A stretch of 64,000 bases of DNA from Ecdyonurus torrentis (GCA_949318235.1 OX439135.1:26030550-26094549), one strand, 5' to 3'. Shown: positions 37,463 through 49,852, counted from the stretch's first letter. The notes: generated by a model not told the origin, from the letters alone. Program-made: numbers and translations.

Positions 37463-37838
37463 TTTACGTATTAGAAATTATTTTATATAGAAGTACGCAT
37501 ATAGAAATGTTTTTTTATATATTTTTAAAACACGTTTATAAATCATAAATTTCAAAGTTTATTAACCTGACTTAATTTTTATTACTAAAAACTATATTTT
37601 ACTTTTAATTAATTATCTCAATAATTAAATATTAAAACAGACGTATAGATAGACGTTGTGACGTTTTCAACAAGTCAAAAATTCATAACAACATATTATT
37701 TCTTATTAAAGAATTTACAAATATTTCACATCTTATTGCGGACGTATATTTAGACATTTTGTTGTTTATGTATTAGATAGTATTAATATAAACGCAGGGT
37801 TTACAGACTTGCACTTAAAATATAAAATTAGAATTTTA

Positions 37839-38541
37839 CAGTCTTGCAGTCGTTTAACGCAAAGTCGTTAACGATAAGTTAACTATAACGTTAACTCGTT
37901 ATTTCTATAATATAGATTAACAACATTGATGCAAAAAGTAACGTTATAGTTATAGATTAACAAAATTAGACGTTAATTTAGCAATAACTATAACGTTACT
38001 TTTCAAATAATAAATTTTTTGCTGACTTCTTTACTTTTCTAGCTGTACAACTCTTTTCCGTGCCTTGCCTGATAAGTCCTAGGTAAATTTTATACTATTT
38101 TGTAATAGTGCTAATGTCCCTTACCCTCTTAATTTTTTTTTATCGCGTTTTTGGAAGTCATCGATATTATTTCGATATATCGAAGTATCGATACTGTTCT
38201 TCGATATTATTTAATTAGTATTTAGTATTTCTGAAAATACACGATATAAAAAGTATCGATACTTTGTTATATATCGCCGATCTCTACTTTAAAGAATGAC
38301 CTGTAAATAAATTAATCAAAGGAAATAATGGTTAAATATAGTACCTGTTTAAAAAAAAATTAAAAAAAACTTGTAAAAAAAAATCATTTTAAAAAACTGT
38401 TAACGTTATAGTTAACGCAAATTAACTTAACGTTAACGTTATAGTATGGGAAATATTTTGGTTAACGTTATAGTTATAGTTCAAAATGAAATTAACTTAA
38501 CGTTAACGTTATAGAAAATTTAGGTAACGACTACAAGACTG
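37839..38541. mobile_element. Non-autonomous hAT-like element (703 bp)
   Basis: The ends are CAGTCTTGCAGTCGTTTA and the reverse complement of CAGTCTTGTAGTCGTTA, flanked by GAATTTTA (37831-37838) and GAGTTTTA (38542-38549), an 8-bp duplication with one mismatch. Subterminal regions are dense in TTAACGTTATAG units. The middle has TATCGATA-rich sequence that may be a further degraded insertion. Confidence 0.82.
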
Positions 38542-38639
38542 GAGTTTTAGAGAATAATTATAAATATGAATTTATTAAATTCGTATTTTAAATCATCCAG
38601 TTTATATTAATAAAAAGTCCTACATTTTTAAACAAGGTC

Positions 38640-39046
38640 AATATATATAAGAGGTTAGATGCTCCAGGAAAATTTTTGTCCAAGGTCGCGCAGCTTAAAG
38701 GTATTCACCAAAGACGTCATATCACCGGGTGTATTTTTATTCACCTTATCAGTGACGTAACTGTTAAACGCTGGTAAACGGCATCGTATTGGTTTAGAAT
38801 CAAGTACATCCATCACAAAATAAAATCAAATGCGTGAGTTTTGTGCTGCGCTCAACCTCTTTTATGGACCTTGATTTTCAAACTAATAAAGTTGATATTT
38901 TACCAAGAACTTATTGACAAATGTAAAAAAAAAAAAAAAAATAGAAGTGAGACGTATTGTGGAGATGAAGTTACTTACTATATCAAGTGTATGACTATAT
39001 TATTAACATTGTACATATTATCATAACATCATCTTAGACCTTACAG
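38640..39046. other. Spacer
   Basis: GC-slightly-richer sequence at 38650-38870 with no recognised gene. A 61-codon frame (38841-39026) crosses a poly(A) run. Confidence 0.4.
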
Positions 39047-39281
39047 TACACGGAAAAAAATTAATACTAACAATGTAATAGGTAGACATATACCCTAGAA
39101 CACAGGTATTATTATACTACAATTCTACCTAATGCAGGTGCACTCTGCCACAATAAAGGTGTGACTCACTTAGATTAAGAGGTATTGTAGTTTTATAACT
39201 ACCTGTTCCAAATTCAAGTGTACCTATTGCAAAATACAGGTTTATGTAACTGCAATTAGTATAGTATTTTTTTTCCGTGTA
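39047..39281. mobile_element. MITE family D, copy D2
   Basis: TA, then CACGGAAAAAAAT ... ATTTTTTTTCCGTG, then TA. This fits a Tc1/mariner-type TA duplication. Confidence 0.8.
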
Positions 39282-39659
39282 CAATTGATTTTAATACTTA
39301 TCGAGTGTATTTATAAATATCATCAATGCAAAACATAATAATTATGCTAGTTTCAATGTAGCAATATTTATGCATAACAACATAATATTACGCTGCAAAT
39401 ATACTAAATAATATAAAAAATAATAATTATTCAGACGTACAGTATGGTGTTTACATTAGAAGAAATAGACGTTAAAAATTAGTCAATACCAAATTTGACA
39501 TTGTTGCATTAAAAGCCCATTTTATTGGACCTTCGTACATTTTCTACTGTAAAGTTAATTAAAATTACACAAAAAATAAAACATACATTGTTATAGATTT
39601 GAAAATTGAAGCAAACACATAGGAGACACAAAAAATACATTGACAAATATATGCAGGAA
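39282..39659. other. AT-rich spacer
   Basis: Nothing identifiable. Confidence 0.5.
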
Positions 39660-40200
39660 TTTGACTGACGATTAGAAGAAGTACCTATTTCTAAGATTAC
39701 AATAAGAAGTGTTTCTAAGATTGCTTATTGGGTCAGCAGCCTCAGCTAACAGGCACAGATTTTCTTATCAAGAAATATATGCGACAAATCCACTAACTAT
39801 TATAATAAGTATATATTTCTAAGATTGCTTATTGGGTCAGTGGCATCAGCTTACAAGCACAGATTTTCTGATCAAGAAATATATGCGACAATTCCACTAA
39901 CTATTATAAAAAGTACATATTTCTAAGATTGCTTATTGGGTCAGCGGCATCAGCTTGCAAGCACAGATTTTCTGATCAAGAAATATATGCGACAATTTCA
40001 CTAACTATTATAAGAAGTACATATTTCTAAGATTGCTTATTGGGTCAGCAGCCTCAGCATACAAGCACAGATTTTCTTATCAAGAAATATATGCGACAAT
40101 TTCACTAACTATCATTAGAAATATTTCTAAGATTACAATAAGAAGTGTTTCTAAGATTGCTTATTGAGTCAACACTCATCAGCTTTGAAGCGCAAATTTT
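39660..40200. repeat. 104-bp tandem array (about 4.5 units)
   Basis: TTTCTAAGATTGCTTATTGG begins at 39712, 39816, 39920 and 40024, exactly 104 bp apart, with a diverged fifth start at 40148. Each unit includes CACAGATTTTCT and GAAATATATGCGACAA. Confidence 0.93.
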
Positions 40201-40390
40201 CTAAACAAGAAAAATAAAATAATTGTGCATAAAAATTTAATATACACATGTACAAAAATCACACAAAATATACGTAGAAAATTAGAAGCACGATTGAAAT
40301 ATAATCTATTATTATATCTTATAATTAAAGACTTGATATTGTTTTTTAAGCTTAATTTACTACTATAAATAATCTAGCTTTGTGTTTAAA

Positions 40391-40684
40391 TACACTCTAA
40401 AAATTAGTGCATTACTTTAGTTACGAATCCTAACTTATTTAAGATATACACTTTTAAGTTTTGATGAGTAGCTAAAATAATGTATTGTAGCAAATTACTA
40501 AAAATAGCTAATTTAACTTGAAATAGCTTTAAAAACTTTTCAAAAACTTAAAACAACTTAAATTAGCTATTTTTAACAATTTGCTAAAATGCATTATTTT
40601 AGCTACTCATAATAACTTAAAAGTGAATATCTTAAATAAGTTAGGATTCGTAACTAAAGTAATGCACCATTTTTTTAGAGTGTA
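40391..40684. mobile_element. MITE family G, copy G2
   Basis: TACACTCTAAAAA ... TTTTTTTAGAGTGTA; the whole element is a near-palindrome, with TA at both edges. Confidence 0.88.
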
Positions 40685-41036
40685 TGCACAATTTATGATA
40701 TTGTAAAAGCGTTTGGTGCATGCTGGTTTGTACTTTTTTTTTTTTTTTTTTTTAAACTATTCCCATTTGTTTTTTACATTTTTTACATTGTTTTAATTCA
40801 TTTTTAACATAGTTTTTTTTTGTATGCACGCATGAAATACAATCCAGAGGAATTTCATTTCATACAAATTGATTTTAACATTGGTTTCTAATTAATAAAA
40901 TATAATTATTTACACACCTTGTTAATATATTTAAGAAGTTGAAATCGTGTTGTAACTTTTAGTTATCATTAACTATGAGTTACTATATGAGAGGTCTCGT
41001 TCTATAACAAATTTTAATTTCTTATAATAATCTATA
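40685..41036. other. AT-rich spacer
   Basis: Poly(T) at about 40735-40752; a weak match to the decayed array's GTTGTAACTTTT block near 40945. Confidence 0.4.
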
Positions 41037-41037
41037 T

Positions 41038-41068
41038 TAAAGCCATAGACCACATAAAACAACATGTC
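41038..41068 (-). mobile_element. Family A terminal fragment (~31 bp)
   Basis: TTAAAGCCATAGACCACATA is followed by the AAACAACATG typical of family A, then similarity ends abruptly. Confidence 0.6.
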
Positions 41069-41253
41069 GATGGTGTTGCGGCTGAACCACGCTTCTACTT
41101 CTGGCGTGTTTACTTACTTTCACACATCTACGTTTATCGTGATAGCGTCATAATATAGAAAAAGACGATGATTTTACATTTAAGCATATTAATAACTGAC
41201 ACGTTCTTAGAGAACTGAAAAAAATGAAAATACAAGCAAAAGCTTGTTACTAC

Positions 41254-41597
41254 TTAAAGGAATAGACCAGAGAAAAACATAAGCATTTATATCACAAAAC
41301 ACTTGATGGGATTTACAAAAATATCATTGGTTTGTCTCAAAACCCAACAGTAGCCCCGTAGCAGTGATCAGAAAATTCTATTTATGCAACCCGCACTACA
41401 TTTTCGTACTAATTTTGGCATGTTTCTGACGTCATAAACATGAATTTTCACGCAAATTGCATACTTTACAGTATTTTCACGCTCTCTCGTGGGGCTACAT
41501 TAACATTTATAGGTAAAAATTGTGATCAGTTTTGAAGATCCCATTTCGTGTTTATTCATTAAAAAGCACATGTTATTTTTGCGGTCTATGCCTTTAA
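41254..41597 (+). mobile_element. MITE family A, copy A4
   Basis: TTAAAGGAATAGACCAGAG to CGGTCTATGCCTTTAA, full length. Confidence 0.87.
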
Positions 41598-41825
41598 TAA
41601 TAAAAACAAAAACGATCAATTATATTTCTACATAAAACTCAAACAGGCGTGTTTAGAGAATGAAATACTCAAGCAATGAGCTAATACAAATGTAATGAAG
41701 ATCATTATTAAATGAATATGTATTTTGTATTTTTACTAAACCATAGGTTTTTTTATTATAAAATATTACCAAAATATTTTGTGTATTTATAATATTTTGA
41801 CCATTATGTTTTAACATAATTGCCG

Positions 41826-42134
41826 TTATAGGGTGTATCCACGTGACGTCATATTTATTGCGCTTGGAGGCCATACTGGAGTAGTAAATAACATTGCTCA
41901 GCATAGGACAAACTACTTTTAAGCCAATTTTCTTTGGGAAATTGAATAATTTTTTGGTCATTGTTATTTTTCTCACATACTTGAGATACTAATTCAACAT
42001 ATTTACAACATCAATGCTCTTAAAAATATTGCATAGTGTTTTTAAACTAGCAAAATGATTTTTTGTCCTATGCCACCCATGTGATTGAGTTACCCAAGAT
42101 GGCGTCGACTTTAACATGAATGCATAGGTCCTAT
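41826..42134 (-). mobile_element. MITE family B, copy B4
   Basis: TATAGGGTGTAT to CATAGGTCCTATA, reverse orientation. It is absent from the paralogous site near 50945-50960. Confidence 0.85.
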
Positions 42135-42494
42135 AACATCATTTGTTTCGTTAAAAATAAAACAACGATTAGTTATATTAATAGTTAAGATTTCTAGAGC
42201 AAAAGAAAATGTTCAGATACAAAAACAGACAAAATCATAAACATTGATCGCTTAAAATGATTATATAAAAAGGTAATAGCCCATCTAGTAAATTATCTAT
42301 CATTAATACTTAAAAAAGAAAGAATATAAAATATGTTTCGTAAACATAGAAACAGATATTTCTTTTATAGTTTTATAAAATTCAATTATTTGATAGACGT
42401 GTTATAGAATAAGTACAATTAAAACTGTAATTATCTCATATGTGGACTCTAATTACTTTATCAGTAAAATTAATTTTATAATAAATAGTTCTTG

Positions 42495-42530
<36 letters not shown>

Positions 42531-42695
42531 ATAGACATATGAAAACAAAGTCAAAACATAGAGAGATGTTCAATATGATGATTCAAAAATCAAAAACCAT
42601 GGAGTTAATTACCCATTAAAATCAATTAAAAATATATAAGATTTTTCATAAACATAAAAACAGACATTACTTTTGCATTGCTGCTTATCTTGTTA

Positions 42696-43009
42696 TATAG
42701 GATGTATATACGCATGACATGACGTCATATTTAATACACTTGGAGGCGATACTAGAGTAGTAAATAACATTGCTCTGCATAGGACAAAATACGTTTCTTA
42801 CTATTTTCTTTCAGAAATCAGTTAATTTTTATTTAATATTATTTTTCTAACATACTTAAAATTCAAGCTAGAACGTCAATGCTCTCAAATATACTGCATT
42901 TTGTTATAGTGTTTTTAAACTGACAAAATGAGTTATTTTCCTATGCTTCCAATGTAATTTAGTAATCCAATATGGCGTCGACTTAAACATGAATGCACAC
43001 ACCCTATAT
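42696..43009 (-). mobile_element. MITE family B, copy B5
   Basis: TATAGGATGTATAT to CACACCCTATA, reverse orientation, with TGACGTCA. Confidence 0.83.
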
Positions 43010-43473
43010 TTCAAATTTTCTAGGGACAAAATAACCATTAAAACAGTTAGCGTTGATTGTACGTATAATAAGTCAGTAGTCACTGTTACGTAATAAATAA
43101 GATTAAGATCTACTACAGACTGTATTAGCAGAGACGACAGCAAATACTCAGCATATATTTACATTTATAAGATAAGCAACGTGCTGCCTGAACACATAAT
43201 ACATAAACATAGATACAAACAGACGTGTTTAGAGATTAAAATACTGAACGAGATAGACATTACATGATTTTACTATTCATAATATATAAGACTCAAATAA
43301 TAAATAGGAACGCGAATATTTCAGACGAACATAAGAGGTTTTGTATTTGACGTACACTTTTTAATAGGCCTGTTAATCTGCGGTAACAGCAAATATTTTA
43401 TCAACTTAAAAAAAATTTAAATAAAAAATGAAGTAGACACATTATAATAAGGCTAGCTAAAATCCGATATATT

Positions 43474-43764
43474 CACTCTAAAAAATAGTGCATTACTTCA
43501 GTTATGAATACAAACTTATTTAAGATATACACTTTTAAGTTATTATGAGTATAGCTAAAATAATGCATTTTATTAATTTATAAAAAATAGCTAATTTAAC
43601 TCGAAATGGCTTAAAAAACCTTTAAAAAACTTAAAACAACTTAAATTAGCTATTTTTAATAATTTGCTAAAATGCATTATTTTAGCTACTCATAATAACT
43701 TAAAAGTGTATATCTTAAATAAGTTAGTAATCGTAACTAAAGTAATGCACCATTTTTTAGAGTG
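43474..43764. mobile_element. MITE family G, copy G3
   Basis: CACTCTAAAAAATAGTGCA ... CCATTTTTTAGAGTG, near-palindromic. Confidence 0.87.
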
Positions 43765-44163
43765 TTAAAGTTAAAACATGCTTCCATCAAGTCACAAGCC
43801 AAAAATGTTATAATTAATATAGAAGAACGGGAGAAAACAGTTTCAGCCTCCAAAGGAGTAATTCAATTTTTAAATAATTATTCAATGCAGAATAAATTAA
43901 ATAATTTTTTGTACATGTTATTAGAACAGTAGAAGTTTTAGAGAATTAAAAGTAAATTTACATTTTTTTCAGAAATTTATATTTTAACATTGCACACTAA
44001 AAAACAGACGAAAATTTGCCTGACGATTATTATAAGTAACTTACAAACACTTTTGAACTGTAATGAGCTAGCATAAGATATCAGATTTAATTACTAACCA
44101 TGACTTTACATAGTAGAACAAGTCAAGTCAAAACAAAACATATATATAACAAAATAATTGAAT
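43765..44163. other. Duplicated AT-rich segment
   Basis: It contains GTTTCAGCCTCCAAAGGAG, which recurs at about 48277 and, diverged, at about 48980. This marks it as part of the regional duplications; it is non-coding. Confidence 0.5.
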
Positions 44164-44609
44164 ATACACTCTGGCCAAAACAAGGTCGTTCCCGCTAAAA
44201 GCTGTATCTGCGGTGCTAAACCAATCAGAGAGCGTGTTATAAACCTACTAGCCAATCACAGTTGACTTTACATAGTTAATTACACTGTATGTATCTAGAC
44301 CAATCAGAGAGCGTGTTATAAACCTACTAGCCAATCACAGTTGACTTTACATTGTTAATTACACTGTATGTATCTAGACCAATCAGAGAGCGTGTTATAA
44401 ACCTACTAGCCAATCACAGTTGACTTTACATTGTTAATTACACTGTATGTATCTAGACCAATCAGAGAGCGTGTTATAAACCTACTAGCCAATCACAGTT
44501 GACTTTACATTGTTAATTACACTGTATGTATCTAGACCAATCAGAGAGCGTGTTATAAACCTACTAGCCAATCACAGTTGACGATACATAGTTAATTACA
44601 CTGTATCCG
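44164..44609 (+). repeat. Family E element expanded to five 79-bp tandem units
   Basis: After CACTCTGGCCAAAACAAGG and AAGCTGTATCTGCGG, units start at 44220, 44299, 44378, 44457 and 44536 (ACCAATCAGAGAGCGTGTTA). Each unit has two CCAAT-box-like motifs, CCAATCAGAG and CCAATCACAG. The single-unit relative is at 23791-23915. Confidence 0.92.
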
Positions 44610-44841
44610 TTGGAACTAGTATTGGGAAAAGTGTAGCAAATTATGTATATTACTTAATGGACTGGAAATTACTTAATTACTGATATTTAATTAGTAAATA
44701 GAAAGTACATACGACATTTTGTGATCCATTTCTAAATATAAGAGTACATATTATTGAAAATTATAATTAAAAAAAGAAGTGGTTCAAGAATTAATAAATT
44801 TTGCAAATGCAAAATAATTTACAACATCAGCACAGTAATTA

Positions 44842-45138
44842 CACTCTAAAAAATGGTGCATTACTATAATTTGTTACGAATCCTAACTTATTTAAGATAT
44901 TATACACTTTAAGTTAATATAAGTAGCTAAAATAATGTATTTCAGCAAATTATTAAAAATAGCTAATTTAAGTTGTTTTGCGTTTTTTTAAGCGTTTTTA
45001 AGCAATTTTAAGTAAAATTAGCTATTTTTTCTAATTTGATAAAATGCATTATTTTAGCTATACACATAATAACTTAAAAGTGTATATCTTAAATAAATTA
45101 GGATTCGTAACTAAACTAATGCACCATTTGTTAGAGTG
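44842..45138. mobile_element. MITE family G, copy G4
   Basis: CACTCTAAAAAATGGTGCA ... GCACCATTTGTTAGAGTG. Confidence 0.87.
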
Positions 45139-45616
45139 TATATTACATTAATTACAATTAAATACCTTATAACTGTATGAATAATTGAATTAGGCATTCG
45201 CTTTACATTATACGTAAATTTGAAATATAATACGTATACATAATAATTTTTGATTCGTATGATTTTCCCCCTTATAACTAACTGTTAGAAGTAACATAAA
45301 TAAATATAATATTTATAAAATTCATTAAGTATTTGTATATAATGATTAAATACATAGAATTTTATAATTCACAAATAAGAAGTAATCAACGTTTATTATC
45401 CACCATAATATACAAATACTGCATTTCCAGATTGGTATAGTTTTTTACATCGTAAAAAAACTTTTAACATATCTAACACATTTATTAATAAAAAATGTTT
45501 ATTTAATATTGTTAGGTGCAGTAGAAGTCAAGAAAGATAGAACGCAATGATTAGCAAGTTTTCATGTAACTTTGGTACTTGTTTGCATTCAAGTAAGAAT
45601 TATGAAGCTTGTTATG
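45139..45616. other. AT-rich spacer
   Basis: Nothing identifiable. Confidence 0.5.
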
Positions 45617-45624
45617 CTTTTTAT

Positions 45625-46152
45625 TAGAGCTGTAAATTGAAACCGGTTCGAGCACCCGCCCGGGCCAAAATCTTCGGGTGCTCGTTTTTTTGAAAATGGT
45701 AAACCCGGGTTTCGAGCTTTTAGCTCGAAAACGAGCTTTTTCGAGTTAAGCTCGTAAATGACTTGTGAAAAAAACGAGCTTTTGAAAATAAATCGAGCTA
45801 AAGTACAATTTTTGAAGAAAGCAAAGAAAAAAATGTTTTTAATTTTTGTTTAAAATGGCCTTTTTAATATTCTATCATGCAAAATAAGCTGTTTAAAATA
45901 TTTTAAAATATTACTTTATTTTATTTATGACTTTTATCCTTCAAAAACCAATTTTTCATAATAAAAATCGAGCTTTTTTCTTCATAGGCTCGAAGGCTCG
46001 TTTTTAAACTTTGGCTCAAATGTCGAGCTTTCCGAGCTTTGGCTCGTTTTTCGAGTTTAAGCTCGATTTCAAACTAAACCCGGGTTTCAAGTCAAACCGG
46101 GCTAAAATTTTTCAACCCGGGCTAAAAATATTTCGAGTTTTTTACAGCTCTA
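45625..46152. mobile_element. hAT-like family H, copy H1 (528 bp)
   Basis: TAGAGCTGTAAA ... TTTACAGCTCTA ends with a perfect 8-bp duplication CTTTTTAT (45617-45624, 46153-46160). CGAGCTTT / AGCTCGAAA units and CCCGGGTTT repeats crowd both ends. Confidence 0.9.
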
Positions 46153-46465
46153 CTTTTTATTTTTACAATAACAACTGTCAACTACTGTATGAATGAAATG
46201 ATATTGACAAAGACGCTGATGTCACGTTTAAACATAATAATAACTTTGTAAGACGTTGTTACAGAACTGACAATCCATGCCAAGGCTCTCTACTACTTAA
46301 AAATTAAATAAATTACGCATTGGTATTTAAATATGAAAATAAAGAAGTTGTCAGAGTGTTAATAATTTTAATATCTTCTTTGAGTTAAAGAACATTCAAA
46401 TTATTTTTATTTTTCAATAAAATAGCAAATATAAAGATTTAATACAAACATATTGATTATATAAC

Positions 46466-47171
46466 TATAGGGTGTATGCTCATGACGTCATATTTAATGC
46501 GCTAGTCAACTTACTTTTTTATCATTTAAAATACTAGACTGATAATTACCATACCTTATTATCTATGAATTAGACTCCAATACGTTGATTTTAATACTAA
46601 TTTTTATTAATTTTCACTTTGACGGTTACTTCACGCATCTGACGTCACAATGTACCGCCACCAATAACAGTCTTTGTTCTGGTTACATGATAAATTTAAG
46701 CACCTCTCTCAAGTTATTTGCCTCTATCACGGCCCTATCGGTACATTGTGTCGTCAAATGTGTGAAATAACCGTCAAAATGAAATTAAATGAAAATAAAT
46801 ACAACATCAACGTGATGGTGGCTAATTCATGGATAATAAGGTATGGTAATTATCAATCTAGTGTTCTAATTAAAAAAAACGTAAGTTGACAAGGGCTTTC
46901 ATGCGCTTGGACGCCATACTGTAGTAATAAATAACATTGCTCAGCATAGGACAAACTTTGTTTTTGTGTATTATCTTTGAGAAATTGCCTCATTTTTTAG
47001 TCATTATCATTTTTCTCACATATTGAAATTAAAGCTATTAACAAAATCAATGCTCTCAAAAATATGGCTTAGTATTTTTAAACTAGTAAATTGAGTCATT
47101 TTCCTATACCACCCATGTTATTGAGTGATACAAAATGGCGTCGACTTTACCATGGGTGCATACACCCTAAA
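46466..47171 (-). mobile_element. MITE family B, copy B6, split by C2
   Basis: TATAGGGTGTATGCTCATGA at the left and GGTGCATACACCCTA at the right. The element is interrupted at 46504 and resumes at 46901 within GCGCTTGGACGCC. Confidence 0.85.
46504..46900. mobile_element. MITE family C, copy C2, nested in B6
   Basis: GTCAACTTAC ... GTAAGTTGACAAGGGCTTTC. ATGCGCTA on the left and ATGCGCTT on the right look like an 8-bp target duplication with one mismatch. The left terminus lacks about 10 bp. Confidence 0.78.
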
Positions 47172-48660
47172 TAATTGAAGAAGCAAATATAGGAAATAAG
47201 TTTAAAATACTTATATAATAAATTGCCCTGCTTTTTCTCGTATGTATAGAAATTAAAGTATAAAAATTATACGTGACGTTTTTCATGTTTCTAAATTTAC
47301 GTCAATATAAGTTTACAGTTAAGCATTTGTTACCCTTATTAAATCAACACTCAATTATTAATATTAAAAAAGAACTTGTCTAACAATCAAATAATTTTAC
47401 AAAATCAAAATCCTACAATTTTTCTACACACGGAAAACATAAATTTAATAAATTATTCCGATACATATAAATTACTCTTTAGTACTAAACAATAACTCTC
47501 TTGCAGAAAGTTTAAAGAGTAACTCGTTAGTACAAACGTAAATTCTTGAACGGTAAATAGTTAACTCTTTAGATTCTAAAAAGTTTAGTATGTTTTTAAA
47601 GAATTTATTATGAAAAAAGTCTAAAAATAAGATAATTTTTTCCGAGCATAATAATCATATGATTTTTATAACAAACAGAACTGTAATTTATATCAAAATT
47701 ACAGAATAATCTTCAAAAAAAGAAGAAATCAAATGTGCATATTAAAACTTTTTATTTTTAAATATACAAAACGTAAATTATTAATCAATATATATGTATA
47801 TTAATGTTTTGTATAGTTTTAACTTAGCTTAAAATCATTATTAATGGCTGTAGTTTTTTTAAATTTCTAGCCATTTTTTTTTATTAACTCTTACATTTAA
47901 CATAATTTGCATATTTAATAAAAACAGCAACGATTAATTATATTTAAACATACATAAGAAACAGAAGTGTTTAGAGAATTAAATGTAGAACCTTTGCATA
48001 TAAGAATTTTACTATTCGTAATTTCTGATACTCCATTAATAAATAAGATACGCAAATATTTCAGACGATCATAACAGGTTTTGTATTTGACGTAAACTTT
48101 TTAATAGCCCTGTAAATCTGCGGTTGCAGCAAATATTTTATCAACTTAAAAAAAAAAAAAAAGAAAAAAAAGACACAATATAATAAGGCTTGCTAAAATA
48201 CGATATATTAAAATTAAAACGTGTTTGCTTCAACTCACAAGATAAAAATGTAAAAATTAGAAGAACGTGAGAAAATAGTTTCAGCCTCCAAAGGAGAATT
48301 TCAATTTCAATGCAGCATGAATTGATTTTTTTTTAAATATATTATTAGAAGAGTAGAAGTTTTAGAGAATTAATAGTATAAATACAATTTTTCCAGAAAT
48401 TTACGTTAAAACATAGTAGACTGAAAAACAGACGATAATATGACTAACGATTATAAGAATTAACTTACCATCAATTTCAAACTGTATTTATCAGTAATGA
48501 TTTCAGATATCATTTATTGATATCAGATTTATTTTTTCATTACGTTCCATGTATTGTGTTTACATAGCAGAACAGTCAAGTAAAACACAATATAATAATT
48601 TAATATAGCAAATTAAGTCTACTAGATAACTAGAATCCGATATATTAAAATTAAAACATG
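47172..48660. other. Duplicated AT-rich segment
   Basis: 47850-48420 is a diverged relative of 41600-41660/43320-43440 and of 50320-50420 (GAAGTGTTTAGAGAATTAAA; AATCTGCGGTTGCAGCAAAT). An imperfect ACACGGAAAA / TTTTTTCCGAG pair at about 47430-47650 may be an old element. No gene. Confidence 0.45.
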
Positions 48661-48930
48661 CTTAATAATAATAATGATTTTATTGAGCAAAATATCACAA
48701 TACAAACATTGCACATTGTCAAAGAGGTTGCTCAACAGGAGATAAAAAAAGGCAAAGCCCATACAAAATTTGATATCCCAATAGACGATAAATAGAATAC
48801 TATTTTAAGAAAAGTAAGATACATAAATTATTGTTTAAAAACATACATGACTAAACACAAATTTTAAACTTAGAGGATGTCATGTTTCTGACGCTAGTTT
48901 CCAACTTATTATATGTATAAATAATTATTA
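48661..48930 (-). mobile_element. LINE 3' end
   Basis: On the minus strand, GGCTTTGCC, CTCCTGTTGAGCAACCTC and TTGCTCAATAAAATC are followed by an (ATT)n tail. It is 5' truncated and non-coding. Confidence 0.55.
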
Positions 48931-49288
48931 AATCACAATTTAAAAATGTAAAAATTAATATAGAAGAACGTGAGAAAACAATTTCAGCCACCAAGGGAGA
49001 AAAATTAATTATTCAAGCGTGAATTATTTTTTTTAACATATTATTAAAACAGTAGAATTTTTAGAGAATTAAAAATAAAATTTTCATGTTTACTACAAAT
49101 TATAATGTTTCAACATGGTTTACTTAAAAACAGACGACAATTTGACTGACGATTATTAAAAGTAACTTTTACAAACACTTTAGCATTTTAATTACCTAGC
49201 ATAAGATATCTAAAAGCACACAATAATTATTATTATTATTATTCGCAACCGTCCTAGTTTGCGAGATATCAGTCGGTCACCTACCCCC
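48931..49288. other. AT-rich duplicated spacer
   Basis: It contains another GAGAAAACAATTTCAGCCACC variant of the regional duplication and an (ATT)n tract near 49225-49243. Confidence 0.45.
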
Positions 49289-49519
49289 TTAACATTATAA
49301 GAAGTGTATTTCGTTAGAGATATATATACGCTAATGCTGTATAATAAGCAGATAATTTCATATTAATGTATGAAAACTTGTAGAAATATTTGATAACTAA
49401 CAACTTTATTTCATCAAATAAGTGACGGCAGAATTAAAAAAAAAAAAGGCAGTTTTAAAGTAGTAAAGTTCACAATTTACATGTTTTGATAACATAATCG
49501 ATTATTTTGATCATATTTA
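49289..49519. repeat. Paralogue of the retrotransposon insertion site (empty site)
   Basis: From TTAACATTATAAGAAGTG to CGATTATTTTGATCATATTTA it matches 54548-54777 with few differences. It continues TTAGATAACC where the other copy enters the LTR. Confidence 0.88.
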
Positions 49520-49852
49520 TTAGATAACCTTATCGTTAGTTAGATGTTCTTATCGTTATTACATAGAGACGTGATATTTAGGAGATATACGTAAACATCA
49601 TTAATTTGCATAAGGTACATAATCCAACCAAAGCATAGTTTTATCGGTCAGTTCAACTAATTACTAAAACTGCATTATAATAAATTATACATTTCATAAA
49701 AACAAGACAATAAGTATTGAGTGGTTTTTATCAAGTGACAATATGAATCTCATAATGTACTGTGTGTATCCCCACCATTGTATGTTGTTTTAATATAAAG
49801 TAGTCTTTTCATTAAGTTCAAAGTTCAGTAAGTCCCATTACACAGTATATTA

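Larger units (their letters stand above)
33960..37800. repeat. Decayed tandem array of ~0.6-0.7 kb units, split by MITEs
   Basis: Variants of GATAGACGTTGTGACGTTTT recur at about 33981, 34884, 35904, 36606 and 37650. Each is followed by TTTCTAATTAAAGAAACTTA-like sequence and a CATCTTATTGC block, and preceded by a block like ACACGTTTATAAATC and TTATTACTAAAAA. Removing the inserted A and B elements brings the units to similar length. The units are heavily diverged and non-coding. Confidence 0.65.
41640..43450. repeat. Segmental duplicate, partner of 50.3-53.4 kb
   Basis: Shared blocks in the same order include GGCGTGTTTAGAGAAT-like sequence, ACATCATTTGTTTCGTTAA, GATAGACGTGTTATAGAAT, AGCGTTGATTGTA and AATCTGCGG(T/A)AACAGCAAAT. 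The MITE content differs between the two copies. Confidence 0.72.

Noticed and set aside
39712..40160. CRISPR-like array of regular period
   Set aside because: The entire 104-bp unit is repeated with drift, so there is no repeat/spacer alternation.
44220..44609. CRISPR-like array
   Set aside because: The whole 79-bp unit repeats; there are no unique spacers, no cas genes, and the DNA is eukaryotic.
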